From: Sciscionella marina DSM 45152
GTDB taxonomy: Bacteria; Actinomycetota; Actinomycetes; Mycobacteriales; Pseudonocardiaceae
DNA length: 64,000 bases
Assembly (NCBI RefSeq): GCF_000379465.1
Contig: NZ_KB905436.1
Coordinates: 22,507-86,506, forward strand
Direction: 5' to 3'
The notes under the pieces are model-generated. The model saw nothing but the letters and a program-made list of their open reading frames with translations. It did not search any database and was not told where the DNA came from. The translations under genes and the position numbers were made by a program. Below, in pieces: positions 17,255-25,735 of this stretch. The number at the start of each line of letters is the position of its first letter. The first letter of the stretch is position 1.

Positions 17255-17545
17255 TCAGCCTTCGCGCGCCCTGCGGTGTCCCACCACGACCTCGGACACG
17301 ATGAGCCGGTACAGCGATTCCACGAGTTCCGGGCTGATGCCCTTGTCTCGTGCGCGATCCCGTAGCCGCGCGAACATTTCGCGTTCCCGCTCGTGGTCCA
17401 CGGCCGCCACATCCGCGTCCCGTTTGAGCACGCCGACCCTGCCGGTGACCTCGAACCGCTTGGCCAGCAGATCGACGATCGACGTGTCCAGTTCATCCAG
17501 TTCTCGGCGTAATGCTTCGAGTTCGTCCAGATAGCACGCCTGCAT
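17255..17545 (-). CDS. AroQ-type chorismate mutase
   Basis: 96 residues, a stand-alone all-helical chorismate mutase (chorismate to prephenate). Visible active-site features are the first-helix Arg in LEALRRELDELDTSIVDLLAKR, the VGVLKR Lys and the C-terminal SLYRLIVSEVVV. No signal peptide, so it is cytoplasmic and serves Phe/Tyr synthesis or a shikimate-derived pathway. It is divergent from the TetR-P450 operon. Confidence 0.85.
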   Translation of the reverse strand: MQACYLDELEALRRELDELDTSIVDLLAKRFEVTGRVGVLKRDADVAAVDHEREREMFARLRDRARDKGISPELVESLYRLIVSEVVVGHRRAREG

Positions 17546-17586
17546 GACGGCCGATATTACCGCGCGATATCGGCGATCGGCACTTG

Positions 17587-17620
17587 CATAGTGCTTACTA
17601 TTCGAATAGCGTCGACTATG
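17587..17620. promoter_or_regulatory. 34-bp nested symmetric operator at the start of the TetR-P450 operon
   Basis: The centre CTATTCGAATAG (17598-17609) is a perfect palindrome. It is flanked at equal 5-base distances by CATAGT (17587-17592) and ACTATG (17615-17620). The right arm touches the GTG start of the TetR gene. This layout fits autorepression by the TetR product and also argues against the longer ATG 17584 start. Confidence 0.65.
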
Positions 17621-18231
17621 TGAGTCGCCGGATGAGCCGAGCCGAAGCCAAGACCCGCACCCGTGAGCTGCTGTTGGACGCCGCCGCGCTCACCTTCGCG
17701 CGCAAGGGATTCCACGGCGCCACGGTGGACGAGATCGCCGAAGCAGCCGGGTTCACGATCGGCGCGCTGTACGCCAACTTCGAGGGCAAGGAACAGCTGT
17801 TCCTCGAACTGCTGTCCAGCCGGGCGAGCAGTCAGATCGCGGCCGCCGAGGAGTTGGTGCGCGAGGGCGCGGCGACGGCGACCGATCCGTTGCGGGCGAT
17901 CAGCCAATACCTGGTGGACCTCGCGGACAAGGACGCGGATTTCGCGCCACTGCAGGCGGAGTTCTGGCTCTACGCGGTGCGCAATCCACATGTGCTGGAC
18001 ACCATGGCCGAGCAGATGCGCGAACCGCACGCCGCGCTCGCCCGGCTGATCACCGAATCCGTGGACACTCACGGGGTTCCCCCGGACACCGTGGCCACGG
18101 TGGTTTTCGCGTTGTTCCAAGGGCTCGTGCGACGGCGCAGGGTGGATCCGGCGAGCGCGCCACCCGAACTGTTCGCCAGCGCCCTGCAGTGGTTGTTCAC
18201 CGGCATCGAGCACACGGAGGACACATCATGA
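17620..18231 (+). CDS. TetR family regulator of the P450 operon
   Basis: 203 residues from GTG 17620 (ATG 17632, MSRAEAKTRT, is also possible). The helix-turn-helix contains GATVDEIAEAAGFTIGALYANFEGKEQL, followed by a helical ligand pocket. The start at 17584 would translate the operator and is unlikely. Its stop overlaps the P450 start as ATGA, so regulator, P450 and monooxygenase form one coupled operon. Confidence 0.88.
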   Translation: MSRRMSRAEAKTRTRELLLDAAALTFARKGFHGATVDEIAEAAGFTIGALYANFEGKEQLFLELLSSRASSQIAAAEELVREGAATATDPLRAISQYLVDLADKDADFAPLQAEFWLYAVRNPHVLDTMAEQMREPHAALARLITESVDTHGVPPDTVATVVFALFQGLVRRRRVDPASAPPELFASALQWLFTGIEHTEDTS

Positions 18232-19445
18232 CCGCCACCCAGGACACGGCACTGCAGACACTCTTCGATCCCGCCCGGCGCGCCGACCCCTATCCGGGAT
18301 ACCGGGCGCTGCGGGAGAATTCCCCGATCCTCGAGGCCGCGGACGCCCTGTTCGTGCTCACCAGGCAGGCCGACTGCGCCGCGGTGCTGCGGGACAGCAG
18401 CTTCGGGCACGCGGAACCGGATCAGGCGCTCGCGCTGCGCCGAAGCCCCGACGAACTCCCGGAATCCCTGCTCGACGAGCACGGCAGGCCGGTGCGCTCG
18501 TTCCTCGTGCAGAACCCGCCCGAGCACACCCGATTGCGTAAACTGGTCAGCAGGGCGTTCACCCGCGGAACGGTCGCCGAACTCACCCCGCGCATCGAGG
18601 AGATCACCGCACGACTGCTGGACGGGATCCTCGAACGCGGCGAACCGTTCGACCTGATCGACGAGCTCGCCTATCCGCTCCCGGTCGCGGTGATCAGCGA
18701 ACTGCTCGGCATTCCCGATGCGGACCGGGAACAGTTCGTGCGCTGGTCGCATGCCATGGCCCGGGGCCTGGACCCGGATTTCCTCATGCCGGAAGGGGTC
18801 CGGGAGAAACAGCTCGCGGCGCGGCTCGAATTCGGCGAGTATCTGCGCACGCTCGCGGCCGAGCGCCGCGCGCATCCCGGCGAGGACCTGATCTCCGGGC
18901 TGCTCGCCGTTCCCGGACTCGCCGAGCATGACCTGATCGCGACCTGCATCCTGTTGCTGATCGCCGGGCACGAGACCACGGTGAACCTCATCGGGAACGG
19001 AACACTCGCGCTGCTGCGCCATCCGGACCAGCTCGCCCTGCTCCGCGCGGAACCCGAGCGAGCCGAGGCCGCGGTGGAGGAACTGCTGCGTTACGACTCT
19101 CCCGTACAGATGACCATGCGCCTCGCCAGGGAGGACGCCGAGGTCGGCGGGGTGGCGATTCCGTGTGGTGCGGCGATGATCCTGCTCGTTGGTTCGGCCA
19201 ACCGCGATCCGGATGTGTTCGCCGAACCCGAGAACTTCGACATCGCCCGCAACCCCACGAAACATCTCGCGTTCGGCCAGGGCGTGCACTTCTGTCTCGG
19301 CGCACCGCTGGCCAGACTCGAGGGCCGGATCGTGCTCCGTGCCCTGTTCGAGCGCGTCCCCGAGCTCCGGCTCGCCGGAACCCCGGTGTGGAAGGACAAC
19401 ATCGTGTTGCGCGGTCTCCAGGAACTTCCCGTGGCGGTACGGTGA
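18228..19445 (+). CDS. Cytochrome P450
   Basis: 405 residues, a soluble bacterial P450. The oxygen-activation motif is AGHETT (246-251), the ExxR pair is E285/R288, and the heme loop FGQGVHFCLGAP has the thiolate Cys at 356. Redox partners are not encoded nearby. It is translationally coupled to the TetR gene before it and the flavin monooxygenase after it (GTGA), suggesting successive oxidations of one substrate. Confidence 0.93.
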   Translation: MTATQDTALQTLFDPARRADPYPGYRALRENSPILEAADALFVLTRQADCAAVLRDSSFGHAEPDQALALRRSPDELPESLLDEHGRPVRSFLVQNPPEHTRLRKLVSRAFTRGTVAELTPRIEEITARLLDGILERGEPFDLIDELAYPLPVAVISELLGIPDADREQFVRWSHAMARGLDPDFLMPEGVREKQLAARLEFGEYLRTLAAERRAHPGEDLISGLLAVPGLAEHDLIATCILLLIAGHETTVNLIGNGTLALLRHPDQLALLRAEPERAEAAVEELLRYDSPVQMTMRLAREDAEVGGVAIPCGAAMILLVGSANRDPDVFAEPENFDIARNPTKHLAFGQGVHFCLGAPLARLEGRIVLRALFERVPELRLAGTPVWKDNIVLRGLQELPVAVR

Positions 19446-20890
19446 TCGCGGTGGACGAACACGTCGACGTGCTCATCATCGGCGCCGGGCTCTCCGGGAT
19501 CGGCGCGGCCTGCCGCCTGCGCGCCACGCATCCGGGCAAGAGTTTCGCCGTGCTCGAGGCGCGTTCGGCGATCGGTGGAACCTGGGACCTGTTCCGTTAT
19601 CCGGGAGTGCGCTCGGATTCGGACATGTTCACCCTCGGCTACGAATTCGCACCCTGGCCGTCCGCGCGTTCGCTCGCCGACGGGGAGTCCATCCGGGAAT
19701 ACGTGCGGCACACCGCGAACGAACACGGGATCACCGAACACATCCGGTTCGGCCACCGCGCGGTGCGCGCCGAGTGGTCCACGAGCACGGCGCGCTGGAC
19801 GGTCGAGGTGCGGCACGCGGGTGAGACGACCAGGATCAGCTGCGGATTCCTGTTCGCCAACACCGGGTACTACCGCTATGACAAAGGATTCACCCCGGAG
19901 TTCCCCGGTGTCGAGCGGTACACCGGGACGCTCGTGCACCCGCAGCACTGGCCGGAAGAGCTGGACCACGCGGGCAAACGGGTGCTGGTGATCGGCAGCG
20001 GGGCCACCGCGGTGACCCTGGTCCCGGAACTGGCCGCGACCGCGAAACAGGTGACCATGCTGCAGCGGTCGCCGAGCTACGTGCTCCCGCTGCCGTCCAC
20101 GGACAATACCGCGGTCCGGCTCACCCGGCTGCTCGGCACGCGGCTGGCCTATCCGCTCGTGCGGTGGAAACACATCCTGACCACACTGGCCTTCTTCAAG
20201 CTGAGCAGGCTGCGCCCGGAACTCGTGCGCGGACTCATCCGTACCGCGAACCAGCGCGCGCTCGGCGCCGATTACCCGGTCGACGTGCACTTCAATCCCC
20301 GCTACCGGCCCTGGGACCAGCGGTTGTGCTTCGCGGGCGATGGGGACCTGTTCGCCGCGCTGCGCACTGGAACCGCGACGGTGCACACCGACACCATCGA
20401 GACCTTCACCGCCGACGGGGTTCGGCTTTCCTCGGGCACCGAGCTCGCCGCCGATATCGTGATCACCGCGACCGGGCTGAATCTCCAGCTGCTCGGCGGG
20501 ATGGAACTGCTCGTGGACTCCCGGCCGGTACACCCGGGGAATACCTTGGCGTACAAGGGAATGATGCTGTCCGGGGTACCGAACTTCGCGCTCACCATCG
20601 GATACACGAACGCCTCCTGGACCCTCAAGGCCGATCTGGTCGCGAACTACGTCTGCCGCCTGATCGGGCACATGGACGCCCGCGGCTACCGGATGGGCAC
20701 CCCGCGCGCACCCGGGCGAGTGGCGCGCACCACGCCGCTGATCGATCTGCACTCCGGCTATGTGCGCCGCGGTATCGATGTGTTACCCAAGCAGGGGCCG
20801 AGGAAACCCTGGCGGCTGAACCAGAACTACCTGCGCGATGTGCTGTTACTGCGGCATGGGCGGATCGAGGACGGTATGCGTTTCGCCTAG
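19442..20890 (+). CDS. EthA-like flavin monooxygenase (Baeyer-Villiger type)
   Basis: 482 residues. The FAD site is GAGLSGIGAACRL and the NADPH site is GSGATAVTLVP. Between them the Baeyer-Villiger fingerprint reads YTGTLVHPQHW, with Tyr for the usual Phe. GYTNASWTLKADL near the C-terminus is typical of the EthA/FMO-like group. It probably converts ketones to esters or oxidises S/N groups. Start GTG 19442 overlaps the P450 stop. The 3' end overlaps the convergent YeeE gene by 4 bases. Confidence 0.9.
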   Translation: MIAVDEHVDVLIIGAGLSGIGAACRLRATHPGKSFAVLEARSAIGGTWDLFRYPGVRSDSDMFTLGYEFAPWPSARSLADGESIREYVRHTANEHGITEHIRFGHRAVRAEWSTSTARWTVEVRHAGETTRISCGFLFANTGYYRYDKGFTPEFPGVERYTGTLVHPQHWPEELDHAGKRVLVIGSGATAVTLVPELAATAKQVTMLQRSPSYVLPLPSTDNTAVRLTRLLGTRLAYPLVRWKHILTTLAFFKLSRLRPELVRGLIRTANQRALGADYPVDVHFNPRYRPWDQRLCFAGDGDLFAALRTGTATVHTDTIETFTADGVRLSSGTELAADIVITATGLNLQLLGGMELLVDSRPVHPGNTLAYKGMMLSGVPNFALTIGYTNASWTLKADLVANYVCRLIGHMDARGYRMGTPRAPGRVARTTPLIDLHSGYVRRGIDVLPKQGPRKPWRLNQNYLRDVLLLRHGRIEDGMRFA

Positions 20891-22128
20891 CAGATCGAAT
20901 CGCTCGGTTTCGGGTTCGTCAGGCCGAATGCCGGGCGCAGCAGGATGCCCGCGTAGGTCCCGCCGACCGCCATGATCCCCCATAGCCAGCCGTGCAGGCT
21001 GAACGAGGCGATGCCGGAGAAGTACGCGCCGATATTGCAGCCGCCCGCCATGCGCGCGCCGAAGCCCATCAGGATCCCGCCGAGCACGGCACCGAGCGCG
21101 GTACGCCAGGGCACATTGCGGTGCAGGATGAACGCACCGGCGAGCGCCGAGGCGATCAGCGCGCCGATCATGATCCCGAAGTCCATCACCGAGGTCTTGT
21201 CCGCGAGCACCGAGGCATCGAGTTCCGCGGCGTGCTCTGGCACCCGCCAGTACGCGGAGCCGGAGATGTCGATACCGAGCCAGCCGGACAGTTTCGCGCC
21301 CCACAGGCTGAACGCGGAGGTGATACCCCACGGTCCCCCGGAGACGAACAGGGTCGCGGCGTTGAGCACGGCGAGCACGATCGCGCCCGCCCACAGCGGC
21401 CAGGAACCGCGCAGCACCCGCGCGATCCCGCGGGCAGCGGGCGGGCGCCCCGCGGGTGGTGGATTGCGTTTGCGTTGCACCAGAACCGAAATCCCGACGA
21501 TCACGCCGATGATCGCGCAAGAGATCAGCACCGCGCCCGGATAACCGAGCGGGGTGTCGGCGAACGAGACCGTAGGGCCGATCTTCTGCAGCGTGGTGAT
21601 CCAGTTCGCCGCGAAGGCGCTCGCGATCGAACCGAGGATGAACCCGCCGAGCGTGTAGATGATCGCGGTCTGCCCACTGCCCACCGCGAACAGGGTGCCG
21701 GACGCGCAGGAGCCGCCGATCTGCATGCCGACCCCGAACAGGAAGGCACCGAGCGCCACACCGACGCCCGCGGGAAGCACATTTCCTTCCGGTGCCCCGG
21801 AAAGGCTCGTCCCGGTGCCGAGCACCACGGAGAACAGCACGCAGGCGACCGCGAGCATCAGCATGTGCGCGCGCAGCGCCGTGCCCTGCCCCACCGTCGC
21901 CAGCTGCCGCCAGGCCGAAGTGAACCCGAACCGCGAGTGGAACAGCGCCAGCCCGAGCAGCAGGCCGAACACGTAGAGCAGGGTGAGTTTCCAGCCCGCC
22001 GCGTTGAACACCGCGGCGCCAAGCGCGACCGCGAGGAGAACACCGACCGCGACCACTCCGGCCCGTGCCGCGGGTGCGCGCTCGATCACCGGCCGCCTGG
22101 CCGATCGCACGGCCTCGATTACCGCCAT
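20887..22128 (-). CDS. YeeE/YedE family sulfur-compound transporter
   Basis: 413 residues from ATG 22128 (ribosome site GGAGGACGG). About ten membrane segments are arranged as two similar halves. The conserved cysteine motifs are GGSCASGTLFAVGSG in the first half and GGCNIGAYFSG in the second, as in TsuA/YeeE, which moves thiosulfate through a Cys relay. No TusA-like partner gene is adjacent. Uptake of thiosulfate or a related sulfur species is likely. Confidence 0.85.
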   Translation of the reverse strand: MAVIEAVRSARRPVIERAPAARAGVVAVGVLLAVALGAAVFNAAGWKLTLLYVFGLLLGLALFHSRFGFTSAWRQLATVGQGTALRAHMLMLAVACVLFSVVLGTGTSLSGAPEGNVLPAGVGVALGAFLFGVGMQIGGSCASGTLFAVGSGQTAIIYTLGGFILGSIASAFAANWITTLQKIGPTVSFADTPLGYPGAVLISCAIIGVIVGISVLVQRKRNPPPAGRPPAARGIARVLRGSWPLWAGAIVLAVLNAATLFVSGGPWGITSAFSLWGAKLSGWLGIDISGSAYWRVPEHAAELDASVLADKTSVMDFGIMIGALIASALAGAFILHRNVPWRTALGAVLGGILMGFGARMAGGCNIGAYFSGIASFSLHGWLWGIMAVGGTYAGILLRPAFGLTNPKPSDSIC

Positions 22129-22220
22129 CCGTCCTCCGTTCAGCTCACTGTCCGGCAGCGTAATGCGCGCCCACGCCCGGTTTCCCGGATGTCCATTCCT
22201 CGGGACGCTATCCTTGGTCC

Positions 22221-23168
22221 ATGCAGGCGATCCAGTCACCGGATGAGTACGCGGAGCTACGAAACTCGCTCGAATTCTGGGAACCGCACGCGCGCACCGC
22301 GTTCGACTCGGCCGGGCTGGCGCAACCGGAGCACTTCACCGTCCCCGGGGAGAGCACGAACCCGGTATTGGTCGGAGACAACGGTTTCGTGGTGAAATTC
22401 TACGGGGAGCACTGGTGCGGACCCGACAGCCTGGCCACCGAGACCGAGGCTTACCAGGTGCTCGCCGGATCGGGGCTGCCGGTCCCCGAACCGGTGGCCC
22501 GCGGCGACCTCTTCCCCGGCGGCGAACACTGGCCCTGGCCGTTCCTGGTGTGTACCGTCGTGCCGGGGCGCGCGTGGCCCGAGGCGATCGGAAAAGCGGA
22601 CAGGACAACCGAACTCGCCCTCGCCGCCCACGCGGGGACCCTGCTGCGCGGCCTCAACGATCTCCCACTGACCGGGAACGCACTGTTGCGCCCGGATTCC
22701 CCGGTGTTCGCCGAACTACTCGCCGAGCGCCGCGCGGTCACCGTCGCCGAACACCGGGAATGGGGGTACCTCGCCCGGGAACTGCTCGACTCGCTCGAGG
22801 AGCAGCTACCGGATGTCCGGGAACTGCTCGGCGCACCCGCCTTCGTGCACGGCGATCTGCACGGGCGCAACCTGTTCGTGGACGCCGAGCGCGCCGAACT
22901 CACCGGGCTGGTCGACTTCACCGACGTATACGCGGGAAACCCGTACTACGGCCTGGTTCAGCTGCACCTGAACACCTTCCGCGCCGACCGCGAACTGCTC
23001 GCCACCGCATTGGACGTCGCCGGGTGGGCGCACGGCCCGGACTTCGCACGCACCATGCTGGGATTCACCCTGCTGCACGACTTCGACGTGTTCGAAGAGG
23101 TTCCGCTCGATCTGACCGGAATCACCGATTACGCCGAGCTCGCCGAAGTGTTGTGGGGGCTCGAATGA
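22221..23168 (+). CDS. Aminoglycoside phosphotransferase-family kinase
   Basis: 315 residues with the protein-kinase-like APH fold. The catalytic loop is HGDLHGRNLF (Asp base and Asn metal ligand) and the second metal Asp is in GLVDFTD. The N-lobe Lys is probably in FVVKFYGEH. Family members phosphorylate antibiotics, sugars or amines; the substrate cannot be told. It is divergent from YeeE and has no clear operon partner. Confidence 0.8.
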   Translation: MQAIQSPDEYAELRNSLEFWEPHARTAFDSAGLAQPEHFTVPGESTNPVLVGDNGFVVKFYGEHWCGPDSLATETEAYQVLAGSGLPVPEPVARGDLFPGGEHWPWPFLVCTVVPGRAWPEAIGKADRTTELALAAHAGTLLRGLNDLPLTGNALLRPDSPVFAELLAERRAVTVAEHREWGYLARELLDSLEEQLPDVRELLGAPAFVHGDLHGRNLFVDAERAELTGLVDFTDVYAGNPYYGLVQLHLNTFRADRELLATALDVAGWAHGPDFARTMLGFTLLHDFDVFEEVPLDLTGITDYAELAEVLWGLE

Positions 23169-23238
23169 GTAGTTGCTGAACACCACCCCCTCGGCCCGGT
23201 GGTAGAGAAACCGGATCGGTTTCCGGAGACCAGTCCGG

Positions 23239-23826
23239 TCAGGCACTCGATTCGAGCGCGGCTCGCAGGGTGCGAAGACAGGTGGCGCGTACCTCTTCCC
23301 TGCTGATCTCCCTGCGCCGCAGCCATTCCACGCACATCGCGCGGATGAACTCCAGCCAGGCCAGCAGCGCGGCCGAGGCGAGTTCGCGTTCGTGCCCGGT
23401 GTAGCCGTACGCGTCGAGCATGCGGGCACGCAGTTCGTTCAGCTCCGCCGAGATGATGCCCTGCACGGCGGGATCGCGAGCGGGTTCACCGGTGTTGGCT
23501 TCGAGCACGAGCCCGGGATGCGTGGCGAAGAACTCGATGTGCGCGTCCAGGCCGGCGGTGATCTGTTCGTCCAGCCCAGCGCCGGACTCCAGCGCGATAC
23601 CGGCGAGCAGCTGGTCGGCGGCGCGCTGGTACACGGCGGCGAAGTACTCCGCCTTGCCGGGGAAGTAGTGATACAGCAACGCCCGGGACACCCCGGCGTA
23701 CTCGGCCGCGCCCGCCATCGAGACCTCGGCGTAGGGGTGCGCGGTGAACACCTCGGCACCCATCTCGAGCAGGTGTTCGCGGCGCTGCCGCGGGGAAAGC
23801 CGTCGTCGTGGTGCGGGCACGAACAC
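23239..23826 (-). CDS. TetR family transcriptional regulator
   Basis: 195 residues. The helix-turn-helix SMAGAAEYAGVSRALLYHYFPGKAEYF is followed by a TetR C-terminal domain. It is divergent from the DUF2867-like gene, with 73 bases between that contain an AT-rich stretch suited to a shared promoter/operator. Confidence 0.87.
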   Translation of the reverse strand: MFVPAPRRRLSPRQRREHLLEMGAEVFTAHPYAEVSMAGAAEYAGVSRALLYHYFPGKAEYFAAVYQRAADQLLAGIALESGAGLDEQITAGLDAHIEFFATHPGLVLEANTGEPARDPAVQGIISAELNELRARMLDAYGYTGHERELASAALLAWLEFIRAMCVEWLRRREISREEVRATCLRTLRAALESSA

Positions 23827-23899
23827 TCCAGGTTCAGCGATGGTTGACCGGGACCGCCTGTCGACTTATTGTACATGAATCTAATAGCGGAGGTGTTCG

Positions 23900-24358
23900 A
23901 TGACCGTGCGCAGGATCGAGGTGCCGGAACGGTTGGGCGCGCTCGCCGCGCTGCCCGGCTGTGATTACACGGTAGCGTTCGCCGCGCGGAGCGCCGAGCA
24001 GCGCAGCCCGGAGCAGTGGGCGCGCGCGGTCTTCGAGGGCGGTTCCCCGGTCATGCGGACCTTCCTGCGCACCGGCTGGTCGCTGGCGCTGGGTTTCCGG
24101 CTCGGCCCCAATGGTTCGCCGCAGCATGTGCTCGGCTGGCGCCTGGTCTCGGCGGACGACACCGCCGCGGTTGTCGAGCAGGAATCTCCTCTGATGCTCG
24201 CGCGCAATGTGTTCTGGCCGGACGGGGACCGCATCGTATGGGGCACCTTCGTGCGCTACCGCAACGGCGCGGCACGCCTGATCTGGCCGCCGGTATCGCT
24301 GGTGCACGTGCGCACCGCGCATCCCCTGCTGCGCAAGGCGGTCAGCGCACATCCCTGA
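23900..24358 (+). CDS. DUF2867-like hypothetical protein
   Basis: 152 residues. The middle and C-terminal pattern (GWRLVSADDTAAVVEQES, then WPPVSLVHVRTAHPLLRKA) resembles the DUF2867 family, which has an SRPBCC-like fold and no established function. The start ATG 23900 has GGAGG just upstream. It is divergent from a TetR gene that probably controls it; the end overlaps the convergent decarboxylase gene by 17 bases. Confidence 0.65.
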   Translation: MTVRRIEVPERLGALAALPGCDYTVAFAARSAEQRSPEQWARAVFEGGSPVMRTFLRTGWSLALGFRLGPNGSPQHVLGWRLVSADDTAAVVEQESPLMLARNVFWPDGDRIVWGTFVRYRNGAARLIWPPVSLVHVRTAHPLLRKAVSAHP

Positions 24359-25727
24359 CCAGTTCCCCGATCCGCCCGCACAGCCATTCGCTCCACTGCT
24401 CGTGTTCGGGTTTCATCAGCACGCTGCGCAGGATCCGCCCGCCCGGCCGGTCGGCCCGCACCGGGTGCCCGCGCGCGGCCAGTGCCTCGGCGCTGACCCC
24501 GTAGGTGGCGAGGAAAACCGAATCCCCGGGTTCGGCGCTCATCCCCTTCTCCAGCACCTCGGCGCTGATCCGGTCCACATCGGAGAGTCGCTCCGCGCGC
24601 GGGAGATAGCCGAGAATGTCCAGTTCGGGACGCTGATAGGGAACGAGCAGGCCGGATTCGGTGAGCAGTTCATGCCAGCGCAGCGCGGCGCGCCTGCCGG
24701 GCCGCAGCACCGCGCCGAGCCCATCCGCGGTGAGCGGGAGCAGCCGCATGGTCAGCCATAGTGCGGCGGCCGCGGCACCGGCGCGCGAGCACTCCAGGGA
24801 GATCTCGCCCAGATGCAGCTCGTCCGAGGTGAAGTAGGTATAGGGCGAGTCGTGCCGGTAGAAGCGGCCGACCGAAGGATCGGCGTGCAGCACGGCACCG
24901 CAGCCGTAGGGCTGCAGCCCGTGTTTGTGCGGATCCACGACGACCGAATCGCAGGCGGCGATGGCGGTGTACGGGGCGGCGGTCACGCCATCGGGACCGT
25001 CATCGGCGATCAGGGTGAAGAAGCCGCCGTACGCCGCGTCCACGTGCAGCCGCACCCCGTAACGGTCGCGTAGTTCGAGTGCTTCGTGGACCGGGTCGAT
25101 CGCGCCGAGCCCGGTGGTGCCCGCGGTGAGCACCACGGTGCCGATATTTTCCTGACGCAGCAAGGATTCCAGCGCGTCGAGGTCCATCCGGCCGGCCGCG
25201 TCGGTGGCCACCGGACGGGCGGGCACGCCGAGCAGGTGCGCCATCCGCGCGTGCGTGTAGTGCGCATCCGCGCTGTAGGCGATCGCGGTGCCCGGGCGCA
25301 GCTCACGCGCCACGAAGAGGGCCTCGAGGTTCGCGATGGTGCCGCTGGTGGTGAGGTGGCCCAGATGCGTGCCGAAACCGAACATGGCGGCGAGGCGAGC
25401 GATGACCTCGCGCTCCATCGCCGCGGTCGCCGGTCCCCCGTCCAGCGCGTGGTTGTTGGGGTTGATCAGCATCGCGGCCAGCTGCCCGGCAACAGCGGCC
25501 GGATGCGGTGGTTTGAGCATCTGGCCCGCGTACCGGGGATGGGCGAACGGGTAATTGTCCCGCAACCGGTCCAGCAGTTCACCGAACGCCGCGCCGAACT
25601 CACCGTCGCCCACCTCGAGCGCGGGGTGGGCGGCGAAGCCGCCGTACTCCGCCTCCCATTTCCCGATCTCGTCGATACCGTGCGCGAGCCAGTGCTTGAG
25701 GTCCACGATGACAATCTTGCCATCCAC
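24342..25727 (-). CDS. PLP-dependent group II amino acid decarboxylase
   Basis: 461 residues from GTG 25727. The PLP lysine is in VVVDPHKHG, the cofactor-stacking region is HLTTSGTIANLEAL, and the Asp is in HVDAAYGGF. This matches the glutamate/aspartate/aromatic decarboxylase superfamily; the substrate cannot be assigned. It is the last gene of the six-gene leftward operon, 8 bases after the acyl-CoA dehydrogenase gene, an unusual partner for beta-oxidation. Confidence 0.82.
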   Translation of the reverse strand: MDGKIVIVDLKHWLAHGIDEIGKWEAEYGGFAAHPALEVGDGEFGAAFGELLDRLRDNYPFAHPRYAGQMLKPPHPAAVAGQLAAMLINPNNHALDGGPATAAMEREVIARLAAMFGFGTHLGHLTTSGTIANLEALFVARELRPGTAIAYSADAHYTHARMAHLLGVPARPVATDAAGRMDLDALESLLRQENIGTVVLTAGTTGLGAIDPVHEALELRDRYGVRLHVDAAYGGFFTLIADDGPDGVTAAPYTAIAACDSVVVDPHKHGLQPYGCGAVLHADPSVGRFYRHDSPYTYFTSDELHLGEISLECSRAGAAAAALWLTMRLLPLTADGLGAVLRPGRRAALRWHELLTESGLLVPYQRPELDILGYLPRAERLSDVDRISAEVLEKGMSAEPGDSVFLATYGVSAEALAARGHPVRADRPGGRILRSVLMKPEHEQWSEWLCGRIGELVRDVR

Positions 25728-25735
25728 GGAGCCCG

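Noticed and set aside
17584..17619. ATG 17584 as start of the TetR gene of the P450 operon
   Set aside because: The added residues are translated from the symmetric operator and have no TetR character.
23827..23899. ATTGTACATGAAT as a TetR operator
   Set aside because: Symmetry is weak outside the TGTACA core; kept only as an AT-rich promoter region.
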